Assembly (NCBI GenBank): GCA_951394405.1
Contig: OX596335.1
Location: 2,232,001-2,296,000 of the forward strand
DNA: 64,000 nucleotides
Source: Coprinellus micaceus
Taxonomy: Eukaryota; Basidiomycota; Agaricomycetes; Agaricales; Psathyrellaceae
Direction: 5' to 3'
A model generated the notes under the pieces. That model had not been told where the DNA came from and made no database searches. It was given only the letters and a program-made list of their open reading frames with translations. The stretch's first letter is position 1; each line of letters starts with the position of its first letter. Both the position numbers and the translations under genes were made by a program. This document shows positions 45,991 through 55,164 of this stretch, piece after piece.

Positions 45991-46709
45991 TTACTCCAGC
46001 TTGTCTGAAATTCTGGCTATGTGGAGGTCCACCGGCTGGCCCAGTGCGCTAGAAAGTTCTTCATTGAGGAGGTCGCCGAGGGTCTGGTTGTCCCGGGTAT
46101 ATATCCAATCGTCTAGTTCTTCGGAGTAATCGTATCGTTTGGGACCGCTGGAGACACGTCGTTTGGTCACCTTCAACCAGTTGTGGGCGGTAATGAAGCA
46201 TAACACACCTCACAGGAGAAGACAACCAGATCTGCTTGTTGGGCGGCTGCTTGTTAACGACATAGGTTCCGTGGTTGGCGAGGTCAAGCGTCAATACACC
46301 ACTCTACACGATATTGCGGTTAGAACGAAGCCGCCTAGACAATGGAGAGAAATAGGATGTACGTGATATTCCACCTCGTATTCAGGATTCGCAAGGCCAT
46401 CTAGAATAGCCTCCAGCGATTCCAACAGGTTGTCCATAGTCACCTCAGAGAGTTCATGGTAATCTTCCGACGTGAGGTGACTACGCACGAGTCAGTACTC
46501 TTACCAAACACACAGATTGTTCGGTAAGTTCACCTCTCGTTAATGAAAGGCGCTGGCGTGGCATACCAGCGTGGTTGTCGAGGTGCGGAGGGTGAGGCGG
46601 TCTGTCGCGCGAAACGAGATACCCGATGCGGCGCGGTGAGCCTTGCGGCACCCGTGCTGGCAGCAGCACATAGTATCCTGGAGAGTTGCCTTAGAGATGG
46701 TGGCCTCAT
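45991..46709 (-). CDS. YFH1: Frataxin, mitochondrial iron-sulfur assembly factor
   Basis: Four exons: 46709-46534, 46480-46363, 46303-46209 and 46147-45991 (181 aa). Frataxin activates sulfur transfer on the Nfs1-Isu1 complex for Fe-S cluster assembly in the matrix. The mature domain is unmistakable: [20 protein letters not shown] (acidic helix 1), [39 protein letters not shown] across the exon 3/4 junction, then [20 protein letters not shown]. The first ~55 residues are Arg/Ser/Ala-rich without acids, as for a matrix presequence. An in-frame ATG at 46817 would add 36 residues that do not improve the presequence; [13 protein letters not shown] at 46709 is preferred. Confidence 0.95.
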
Positions 46710-47084
46710 GGTACTGAAAGACGGCGGGCGGGACGAAGAGGTTGAAGACAAGTTACAGGTCGCGGACCCAGCGCGGGCTTCGCGCCATAAACCCAGATTT
46801 GGGGTTCGAGGCACCATCCTCGGAGCGCCAATGCACGAAACGCGGTCTGAAGCGCAACTTTGGATAGCACCGCTTAGTGGTTACGTGCCTGCAATGCAAG
46901 CCATTTTATTGAGCACGCCATAACTTATAAATATGCAGCTTAAAGCCATAAATTGCGCCCTAAATAGGCCGGAGGTGGGTGACCACCTTACTAACACTCA
47001 ACAGCGGCGTGGCGGTATGCTGTATCGTCCTATGGCAAAAGTTTCGTCTGTCGCGGGCATGGGTGGGGGTTAAAGCCCCTACAA
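46710..47084. other. Intergenic, frataxin upstream region
   Basis: 375 nt between the frataxin start and the rhodanese stop, both on the minus strand; holds the frataxin promoter. No clear element. If the ATG at 46817 is used, the coding region extends 108 nt into it. Confidence 0.45.
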
Positions 47085-47738
47085 TTATTTGACAGGCTTG
47101 GGGTTTTGTCTCTCAGTCCAATCGAGCCATGAGCCGGTGTAGTTGAGGATACTGCATTTTGGATCAGCACAAAGACGCCTTTTGTGAGCAGAAAACGTAC
47201 TTTTTGTAGCCGTTACGCTTTGCGACATCACTAGCAGTCGTACTCCTCTTGCCACTGCGACAGTAGAAGATAACCTCCTGGGTGTACTTGGGCTTTTGGA
47301 ACCCGAACTTCTCCTGGAACGCCTGAGGGCTCAGCCGGAGGGCATCGGGCAAGACGGTGAGGGGAACATTGATGGAGGATGGGATAGATCCCTGGGCAAC
47401 CTCGTCGGGTTCCCTGACATCGATGAGGAAGGTATCCTGTCCAGCAGTTCAGAATCTGGGGTATTTGATGTGCTAACTCGGAACAGACATACCGCGGTGG
47501 GATTCTGTGTCTTCGGAAGGAGGTCCTCGTATGAAACAATCTTAGCATCCCAGTCCGCCTGAAGACGGTCCTTCTCGTCGATGGCCTTCCTCTTGGCGAG
47601 GTCGGCAGCGGACTTGGTCGATCCCTGGGTGGAATTGAATCGAACAGAGGCGGTCAGGACAGGCCTGAGGGTGGTGGCCATTCTCGCGGCTCTGAGAGGA
47701 GCGGCGCGGGACGCTTGGATGAAAGCAGTTCGAAGCAT
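47085..47738 (-). CDS. Mitochondrial single-domain rhodanese (thiosulfate sulfurtransferase)
   Basis: Three exons: 47738-47493, 47436-47201 and 47151-47085 (182 aa). Rhodaneses move sulfane sulfur through a catalytic cysteine persulfide. The rhodanese fold (about residues 65-180) shows DTFLIDVREPDEVAQGSIP, INVPLTVLPDALRLSPQAF, the active-site loop IFYCRSGKRSTTA (Cys of CRSGKR), AKRNGYKNILNYTGSWLDW and a terminal NPKPVK. The first ~40 residues are rich in Arg, Ala and Ser with no acidic residues and end near RFNSTQ, a good mitochondrial presequence. Similar single-domain proteins include yeast Rdl2 and human TSTD1/TSTD3-type forms; I cannot choose among them. Confidence 0.92.
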
Positions 47739-48611
47739 TGTGGAAGCTGATAAAGAATTCGCTGCACTGAATATGAATATTGTGGTCGAGCAGTCGGTGA
47801 TATGTCCGAGATCGTCGTGGCGGGACGATGACGCCAGATGGCATCAGGGTCACGTGCAATGGGCTCATGTTCACACGGATCGGCGGTGTCTGGGGTCCTC
47901 TGATGAGGCTTTTCTTCGCCATCCACCGTCCTCACCATCGTTACTCCCCCCACCACCACCGCAACGCCCTCGAAAGCTTCGCAATGGCTTCTCGATGTTC
48001 TCGACAGTACGGCAGTCGCCCTACGATCCGCGCAGCTCTCAACGACCACCAACGACGTGGCCCCAACCCTCTCGGGGATACGTATCGACAAATCACAGAC
48101 GAGGCAAATCTGCGTTTGGCTTCACTCTGCCCCTCCCTGCCCCTCTACGACATTTCCGACGATACATGACGGCCATTGCTACGCAATATCCGGGGAAACG
48201 GTGCTGTCGTCGAGACCATGGAGACCTAATTCCTGTTCGACAACGTTTCCAACAACGTATATGCCCGGGGGCGAGCCGTCGTTGTCGAGACGATGGGGAG
48301 ATAAGGCAGTGACTGGAGACTGCGAACGTTGAAGTAGGCTGATCAAGGGGCTTTACAGCTACGTTTTCTCTCTATCGGCTCTGCCTAGCACCGTTGGTGG
48401 TTGTCGCCCTGTCCTCAGCGGTGAATGAACCTCCTTGATCCACGGACGCTAGTTGCCGGTTGCCGCGATGCTCGTTCACGCTCCGCTTGATACTTCAAGT
48501 TCCGCCACTTACACGATCAAGCAAATCGACTTGGCGTATTCTGGGCAAACCCATCGCACTTGTCCTCCACCCCCGTCCACCCCTCTGTCGCTCGATAGCC
48601 TCCTCTGCATC
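47739..48611. promoter_or_regulatory. Divergent intergenic region, rhodanese and CTR transporter
   Basis: 873 bp between head-to-head start codons (47738 minus, 48612 plus). Several overlapping ORFs on both strands lack domains. I looked for a Mac1/Cuf1-type TTTGCTC copper element close to the CTR start and found none exact; only an ATGCTCG at about 48466. Confidence 0.4.
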
Positions 48612-49319
48612 ATGTCCCACAGCGACCACGATACGAGCTCGACCTCAACGTCTACGGCCTCCTCAGGTCATGACATGATGACGCCGTACCTGCACTTCAA
48701 CGGAGGCGACTACCTCTACTTCTCAGCATGGCAACCAAGTTCGCCTGGCGCGATCGTTGGTGCATGCATCGGTCTCTTCATGTTAGCGCTTTTCGAGAGA
48801 TGGTTCGGTTCACTGCGTGCAGTGTTCGAACATCACTGGAAACATCGGTGAATCGCGGTCTATCCTTGGCACAATGTAATCCTCTTAACATTCCGTTATC
48901 TAAAGCGCTCTTCTTCTCTCTTCAAAGTTCTCAGCTCGCTCTGAAGGAACCGAACTCCTGGCAATAGGTTCTCGGACAGATAAGTCTACCTCCACTGGGA
49001 CACAGGAAAAGGAATTGGAGGCGTCTGCGGTACCCATCCCTCCGGTTGTCCCCAGGCTCCGCACTCGCACCATCCCCCCGTTCGTCCCTTCCCAAGATAT
49101 ACCCCGAGGGATTATGTACGCCTTCCACATGTTTGTGGGGTACCTGCTCATGTTGGCGGTCATGTTAGTCTTTTTTTTCTTCGCTCTTCCTTTTCCGTCC
49201 ATCCCACTGACTGGCTTGTCTACAGGACCTTCCACGCAGGATACATTATATCCATCGTTGTGGGGCTTGGTGTGGGGGAGGTAGCTTTTGGACGTATTGG
49301 TAGTGCCAGTGTACATTGA
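48612..49319 (+). CDS. CTR-family copper transporter
   Basis: Three exons: 48612-48847, 48906-49163 and 49226-49319 (195 aa). CTR proteins are trimeric Cu(I) channels. N-terminus: HDMMTPYLHFNGGDYLYFSA then WQPSSPGAIVGACIGLFML leading into membrane helix 1. An ~85 aa cytosolic loop follows. Helix 2 holds FHMFVGYLLMLAVMTF with the required M-x3-M; helix 3 (IISIVVGLGVGEVAFG) holds the G-x3-G packing motif. The Met-rich repeats of plasma-membrane Ctr1/Ctr4 are missing; only MM and several His precede helix 1, which is more like vacuolar or compact basidiomycete CTRs, and no Cys/His tail is present. Intron 1 ends at taaag (48905), the only acceptor near it that keeps the frame. Next gene downstream on the same strand is BIM1-like. 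Confidence 0.93.
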
Positions 49320-49747
49320 CATGAGAACAATCACCCTATTTGATCTATGCACCACCTGTAGCCTGGCGGCGTTGAGCGTCATGGGACCTCCTCTTTGACT
49401 CTTTTTTTGGTTGGGCCTATCCGTCAGAAACTGGAACGTGCCCCAGCGTTGCCCCTGCTCTCTGTTGGTGTTGATACGACGGGATAAACCTTCCTGCACC
49501 AATGATATTGAACCCGCGTCCAGAAGTCTCTTTCGCCAAGGCTTCCCTCTGATCGCGTCGAAAGAAAAAGTTTTTCGATAACGAAGCCTTGACCGTCGGC
49601 CGCACCACGAAGCTACATCCTCAACATATAGCAAGTACCGTCTATAAATATCGCAGAATAGATTCCCATTCTATTCAAGTTTCATTGTCACACAACACCG
49701 GAGCTCACCACCCCTCTTCCCCTCCTACCCCTTCACCAATCTCAGAA
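49320..49747. promoter_or_regulatory. Upstream region of the BIM1-like gene with TATA box
   Basis: 428 bp between the CTR stop and the BIM1-like ATG, same strand. A consensus TATA box, TATAAATA (49643-49650), lies 98 bp before the ATG; few other genes in the window have one. CTGCTC occurs near 49448 but no exact TTTGCTC. Suggests a regulated rather than housekeeping promoter. Confidence 0.6.
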
Positions 49748-50570
49748 ATGCTCTTCTCTGCTCTTGCCGCTGTCGGACTCTTCGCCGCAAGCGTTAATGC
49801 TCACTTCAGACTTAACTATCCCGAACCACGAGGGGTCTTCGTTGCCGCCAATGAGGTGAACTTCTGTGGTACGTATCCACTTTCAGGTCGACGAAGGCTC
49901 GGATAATAACCCTGGGGGTTTGAGGCGGCTATGACAATGCAGTGAGCAACAGGAGCACCTACCCACTCTCAGGAGGGATCTTCACGATTAACACCGGTCA
50001 CGCTGGTTTTACTGGTAAGTTCCTCATTCTCGATGATTTTTGGAAGGGACATCGAGCAAATCTGTCCTCCCAGTCGGCGTCCTCCTCTCCACAGAACAAA
50101 ACCCCAACTCTTGGGAGTCCTTCTCGTTGAACGAAACCCAGACCTTTGTGCGGGACTACGCCCAGGAAGAAGGCGCTGGGACCTTCTGCATTCCTCTTGA
50201 CATTGCCGCCGCCAACATCCCCGGTGCGGTCGATGGCGCAAATGTGACCATTCAGGTTGTCTTCGAAGGTGGTGATGGAAACCTCTACCAGGTACACCTT
50301 TTAGTTGATATGCTCATTCACCAAATACTCACCGTCCATGTTCAGTGCGCGGACTTGACCCTCTCGAGCAACTTCACCACCCCTTCAAGCGTCACCTGCG
50401 CGAACGAGACCGTTTCCGGACACAGCGAATCCTCAACTTCTACAGCCCCTTCAACTTCATCCACTAGCGGCTCCTCAGGGAACTCCGACATGGGGAAGAT
50501 TCAATACCTGTCGGGCTTGACTGCAGCTGGTTCGCTCGCACTTGCGGGTCTTGCAGCCGCTTTGCTTTGA
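49748..50570 (+). CDS. BIM1: BIM1-like (X325-family) copper-binding GPI-anchored protein
   Basis: Four exons: 49748-49868, 49925-50014, 50074-50291 and 50346-50570 (217 aa). A signal peptide (MLFSALAAVGLFAASVNA) should be cut to leave His as residue 1, the histidine-brace arrangement shared by LPMO-related X325/BIM1 proteins. Family text follows: HFRLNYPEPRG, NFCGGYDNAVSNRSTYPLSG, GIFTINTGHAGFTVGVLLS, GAGTFCIPLDI and ANVTIQVVFEGGDGNLYQCA. A Ser/Thr linker and a hydrophobic C-terminal stretch after SGNSD give a GPI signal. Four cysteines can form two disulfides. In Cryptococcus, Bim1/Cbi1 is a copper-starvation-induced factor that works with Ctr1; here the gene directly follows a CTR gene on the same strand. 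Not expected to cleave polysaccharide. Confidence 0.92.
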
Positions 50571-52004
50571 GGGGGTTGAATGAACATAGAATATCCTGCC
50601 ATACGTATATCACGCACATCTATGACCGCTTCATGGGATGAGAAACACGAATATTTAATGTGAGTTTGTGAGACCAAGCACCGTCTCCCGGCCGATTGTT
50701 ACTAGCGGGGCAAAAGAAATATTGAAACGTTTTGGCTCTTGGATAGTAATGAGACGGTATGCCCACAAGTGTACGTCTACAAAATTCTGGAGGAAGACAC
50801 GCCTTCTATCCGTGCCTCTCACTCGCCTTTGATTTACACCCAGATGCCTCCTCCGGTGGCATAGACGCCCAGCCTGCTGATCCGTTCCAGAAACCTCCGA
50901 AATTAACAACACCAAATACTCTCCACATCGTACGATGCGGACTCGACGGGATTCAGTAACTTGCTCACAACCTTTATGCCCACGGCCGACACTCAAAAAT
51001 TCATCGTTGCCCATCTATACAGTTCAAGCCGATGCTGCCCACAACGCCTGCACAGTAACACTAACCCAATCGAGACCCTCTATTCTTCTCCGCTCCACGA
51101 GGAGGGGTGATACAATGGAGTGCACATTCGGTCTCGATGCTCTCCACTTCGCAAGCAGGACTAGGTGAGGGGTCCTTGAGAACTGCAATTATTTCGTTAT
51201 ATATGGGTGTCTTTCAACGGGAGATTCGGTGTGGGTGATGTCCGTCACACGTTCCTGTCGACTTGCTGGCGGATGCCTAAGCGGTGCGTTACTATGTTCT
51301 GTTCAGTTGATTCGGGGCTGATACGGAACTTCGTGTGCCAGTCCTCGCTTCCGTGCGATCTTCGAGCTGTTGATTGCTGTGACGAACTGTGCATCGCAGC
51401 TCCTCCCGCAGCGCACGGACGCGCTCGTTGAGCGCTGCGCTAAGCGTGGGAAACACCCACCGAGACTTCGGTGGAACGGAAGTTGAATTCGGTTGAACGG
51501 TTGACGAAATCGCTTTGACGTCAGCGTACGGACGGCTTCCAAAGCTCCGAATGAAGGCGACGATTTTCGTCTCGCATCCACCTTGATTGTCCTCGTTGGT
51601 CCGAGTGCATCTGATTCGCATTGGCCAGACTGTGTCAAGCTGCGGATGTCGAGTGCCGGCCTCATTACGAATCGCAGTCATCCACTCAAAAACCCCGGTC
51701 TCCCACTTTCACAGTCACTCCGCCCGAATCCGACCCCCCACCGCCATTTGCGCAGGATCTGTCCTAAAGGATCTGTCAGTGGATCCCGAGGATACATATA
51801 GTTGGAACGAGCCAGGAACGCTAGAACAGCATCAGCCCCCTCAACAGCTGCTGTTTACACTAAACCTCTGTGGCAGTGTCCCATCTCCCTTTAACCCTTG
51901 GCTGATCCACCTCGACTACACTAAGCCACCATCAAGGCTCCGCTACCTGTGGTTCTTGCCGTACTACCGCCCCACTTTCTACTCGTTTCACCGATCCATC
52001 TCCC
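50571..52004. other. Intergenic region, structured but without recognised gene
   Basis: 1.43 kb with several overlapping ORFs of up to 173 codons, none with a domain or consistent splice sites. Two overlapping short hairpins lie at 51446-51474. The last ~200 nt before 52005 must contain the promoter of the next gene. Confidence 0.45.
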
Positions 52005-52587
52005 ATGACTGCCCTGAGGAAGATGTTCAAACTTCGACGAAAGGAGGTCCCTTGGGAGGTTGTGGACAACAAATTCGTCGACCCAAGCCCAACCTATTAC
52101 GGAGATGAAGGTAGGCCATATATAGCCTCGCTCTGTGCTACGACTGACATGGTTTTTCGCTCCTTCAGAGCTTGATATCGAAACTGTTAGCAGAGCGGAT
52201 ATCAAAGGCACATATGTTTTCGACATGAAGAATGGCTACGCAGGGATCCAAGACCTACAGAAGGCGCTCACATTCTCGCGGAAACAGCTCCTGCAGGAGG
52301 CGACGCGGCGAGGCTACAATGCCCTTTTGGTAGAGAGGTTAGCCTACATCCCAGCTGGTTCCCAACTACTTGATCTGACCAGTCTTCGCTGACCCTAGTT
52401 GGCAACTCACTATCTTCCAAAAAGCTAAGCAACGACGAGTAGAGGTCCGATATTCTGGGCGACGTGAGTGTTTTTCGATCTTCCCTTTGCCGCCTGAGTC
52501 CTAACGGAAACTTCTCTAGCTGCACGTTGTGCAGGAGATGCACCCTCGGCCCAAACACCCCCGTTCATCGGCATTCTCTACACATGA
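52005..52587 (+). CDS. Small uncharacterised protein
   Basis: Four exons: 52005-52110, 52169-52337, 52399-52463 and 52520-52587 (135 aa). Reads MFKLRRKEVPWEVVDNKFVD after a short lead, then PTYYGDEELDIETVSRADIK, GTYVFDMKNGYAGIQDLQKA, RKQLLQEATRRGYNALLVES and WQLTIFQKAKQRRVEVRYSG. It has no signal peptide or membrane segment. The sequence has the even composition and aromatic/charged patterning of a folded domain, and I believe similar short proteins occur in Agaricomycetes, but I know no function. Introns of 56-61 nt all keep phase. The ATG at 52005 or the Met six codons later could be the start. Confidence 0.75.
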
Positions 52588-53739
52588 TTAGACTTCTGCA
52601 TCTTCTGCCTCTCCAGTTACCCTTCCCCCTATTTATTCCCTTTTTATGGTTTCGGGCGCATTGGCACTCATACTCGTTCATTACGATTTATACTACACAA
52701 CTGACGACAAGCATTAAATTGTACTATAGCATGCTCCACTCTACCTTACTCACCGCAGAATACGCATCTTCATCTGCCACCTCGTGTTCCCCGTGTGTTT
52801 CCATTCCCAGGGATTGTCGGCCCAGAGAAGGCAGGACCGGTCGCGGTAGAGGAGGCACCTCCTACTTGGAATATACGAACCCGAAGAGGAGCCTGCAGTC
52901 CCCTGCAGCTGATAACGACGAGGCTTTGAAGCCCTGTAACCGAGTACGACGGATAACGCATAGTACTTACCTTCGGTCCTCGGCCAGGCTCTCGCGTTAA
53001 TGACGCTGACTGGGCGCCCAACAAGCGCGCATGTGCGGACCGCACCCCCATCCCTGTTCCCCAGAAGAAAATGACTCGGAACCAGCTCGGTCTGCCTGAT
53101 CGCACCAGCCTTGGTGTTAGCGGACGACTACGGACGACTGGCCGATTAATTTGGCAAGGCCTGTCGCGCATTTGGCACCAAGTAAAACAGACGGAGGACC
53201 ACATTGCCCATTCCAGGGATGGGAGCCTTTCGCGGTAGCGTTAAGTTACCGTCATATATGAGCTTAAATGGGGCAAATGGTACATAGGTAGGTACGTTGG
53301 ATAGCCCGGGGTGGCTCACTTCAACCTGCAGGGCAAACGCGAGGCCTCTTGCAAGAAATCACCGCACCTTCATCCTACGTATCCACAGCGGCACAATAAG
53401 CCATTTGAAAACGCGAATTGGGCCGTGGGTTCAAAGGAAAGTCGTGTGGAAAGGAACCAATGTTGGGTGCCCCACCCCTCGACGGTAGACGCGGCATTAA
53501 ACTAGGGGCGTGTCGTGACGCGTCTGCTGGCCGCTTGGGGCTACACGGGTCTGTTGTCGCCAAAAGATAAGCAGATGACAAAGGTAGATTAGATATCCGT
53601 TGAACGCGAGGCACCAACAATACGGACCACGGCAGCACGAGGCCAATTGGGCTTTAGATGTAGTTGGTCATCCCACCTAACCAAGATTTCAACACGGATG
53701 TCTCAAAACAAGAGAGATCATCGCCAGTCGACATCCTTT
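52588..53739. other. Intergenic, no gene recognised
   Basis: 1.15 kb between the small protein and the sulfurtransferase, convergent. ORFs up to 178 codons, overlapping on both strands, lack domains. Nothing supportable. Confidence 0.45.
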
Positions 53740-55015
53740 TCATGCAGCCTTCTTGATAATGGGGCTCGTCGACCTCATGGCATATCCAGTCCACGACTCG
53801 AATCATTCTCGTAAGTTTCTTTGCACATGATTGAAAGGAGGCACCAACTTACTTCGTCATACAACGCAACATTCTTCGTCCCAATAAGGTGGAGGCCGAG
53901 CCAAAGGACACCAGCTGTCATACCGCTACCACAGCTGGTAACAACGGAACGTTGCCCGCTGAGGACGTCCTCGACTTGCTCTGGCCCAATGGCTCCCTCG
54001 AGGAGCTGACGGATTTCCGCTGGGGGTAACAGAGTGGTGAATTCAGCGCCTTCCTTCGACATGTTCTTCTGCAGGAACAGGTTGAATGGGAGGGACAAAG
54101 AATTTGGCATATGCCCAGAGGAAAGGCCAGGCCGAGGCTCTGGATCCGTTCCAAGGTACCTGCGAAGGAGACGGGTTTAAGGCGGGGAATCTTTTCTAGT
54201 CCTTCAGGCTCTCACCTCCCTCGAGATCGAGCATCCAGGACCAACTCCGCATGGGTGTTGTCTTTAGGATTGAAAGCCGAGTTTGTTATCATATCCTCGT
54301 AGCCTGATGGGTAGGGCGGTACATGGTCTGCTTTAATGACACAATGACAATGGTACTCACTTCTAATACTTTGTGAAGGGGTCGAGGTCGGGGCAGGATA
54401 TTCGACTTCCTCTGTTTTAGTCGGAGCCTCGGTATCGATAGGCAGCCCTTCGTCGACCCAGCGAGGCAGGCCACCGTTCACAATACTGGATTTGCTATGA
54501 CCAAAGGTTCGGAACATAAAGAGGGCGCGAGGAGACGAGAACACTCCGTGCGTGTCGTAACTAGATTAACTTTGAGCACGATCCTGCTTGGCACATGTTC
54601 TATGGACAACTCACAGAATGACGTGTGAAGTGGGTGATATCCCGAGTTCCCCTGTATTCAGCTCTCAGTCGACGGAACAGCGGACCCTGTCGCAGTCTAA
54701 TAACTCACCGCAGGCTTTGGCGAAGACCTCATTCGAGGGCATCATGTGTTTCAAACCGAGTTTATGAGGGCTGGCCACCGTGTCAAGGTCAAGGAACTGG
54801 GCTCCAGGTATCCTCTTGGCCAGGAACTCTTCGCGTGCATTGCGCGGGGAATTGGGCATGAACCAGGTTGCATCGAGGAAGGCCACGGGTGCTTTCGAGT
54901 GGTGGAGGTTGTTCACCTCCTGTGGTGAGAGAACCAGGGGCGTTCGAGAGGCATGGCCAAACGCTCTGATACGCCGCCCTGGAGAGACTGTGCGTGCACG
55001 TAGCCTTGGTATCAT
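53740..55015 (-). CDS. TUM1: Two-domain sulfurtransferase (3-mercaptopyruvate/thiosulfate type, Tum1-like)
   Basis: Six exons: 55015-54709, 54651-54615, 54560-54361, 54303-54216, 54159-53853 and 53796-53740 (331 aa). Two rhodanese domains: the inactive N-terminal one has VAFLDATWFMPNSPRNAREE, LAKRIPGAQFLDLD, HVILYDTHGVFSSPRALFMF and VNGGLPRWVDEGLPI; the C-terminal one has LVLDARSRGRYLGTDPEPRP, SGHMPNSLSLPFN and the active site VTSCGSGMTAGVLWLGL (CGSGMT as in MST/Tum1, not CRKGVT as in true rhodanese). Yeast Tum1 relays sulfur for tRNA thiolation; MST also makes persulfide from mercaptopyruvate. The Arg-rich start (MIPRLRARTVSPGRRI) suggests mitochondrial targeting. Head-to-head with VMA5, 149 bp apart. 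Confidence 0.93.
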
Positions 55016-55164
55016 GTTCTGTCCAGTATGTTCGAGTTCAATGTTCTCCAGCTCGCGCACGGCCGAAAGGCCAGTCTTTTCAAACATCAACAAAGCGGCA
55101 ACCACTGCCACAGCGCCTGGTCAGGCTATCAGTTGGACTCTGCTCAACGCCATTCACGACGATT
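55016..55164. promoter_or_regulatory. Bidirectional promoter, TUM1 and VMA5
   Basis: 149 bp between head-to-head start codons, the shortest in the window. No TATA motif. Confidence 0.6.

Noticed and set aside
47739..48611. A gene between the rhodanese and CTR genes
   Set aside because: ORFs on both strands overlap each other, none has a domain or consistent introns; best read as a divergent promoter region.
49748..50570. BIM1-like protein as a lytic polysaccharide monooxygenase
   Set aside because: X325 proteins share the His brace fold but are reported as copper-binding, not polysaccharide-oxidising, and the family text matches BIM1.
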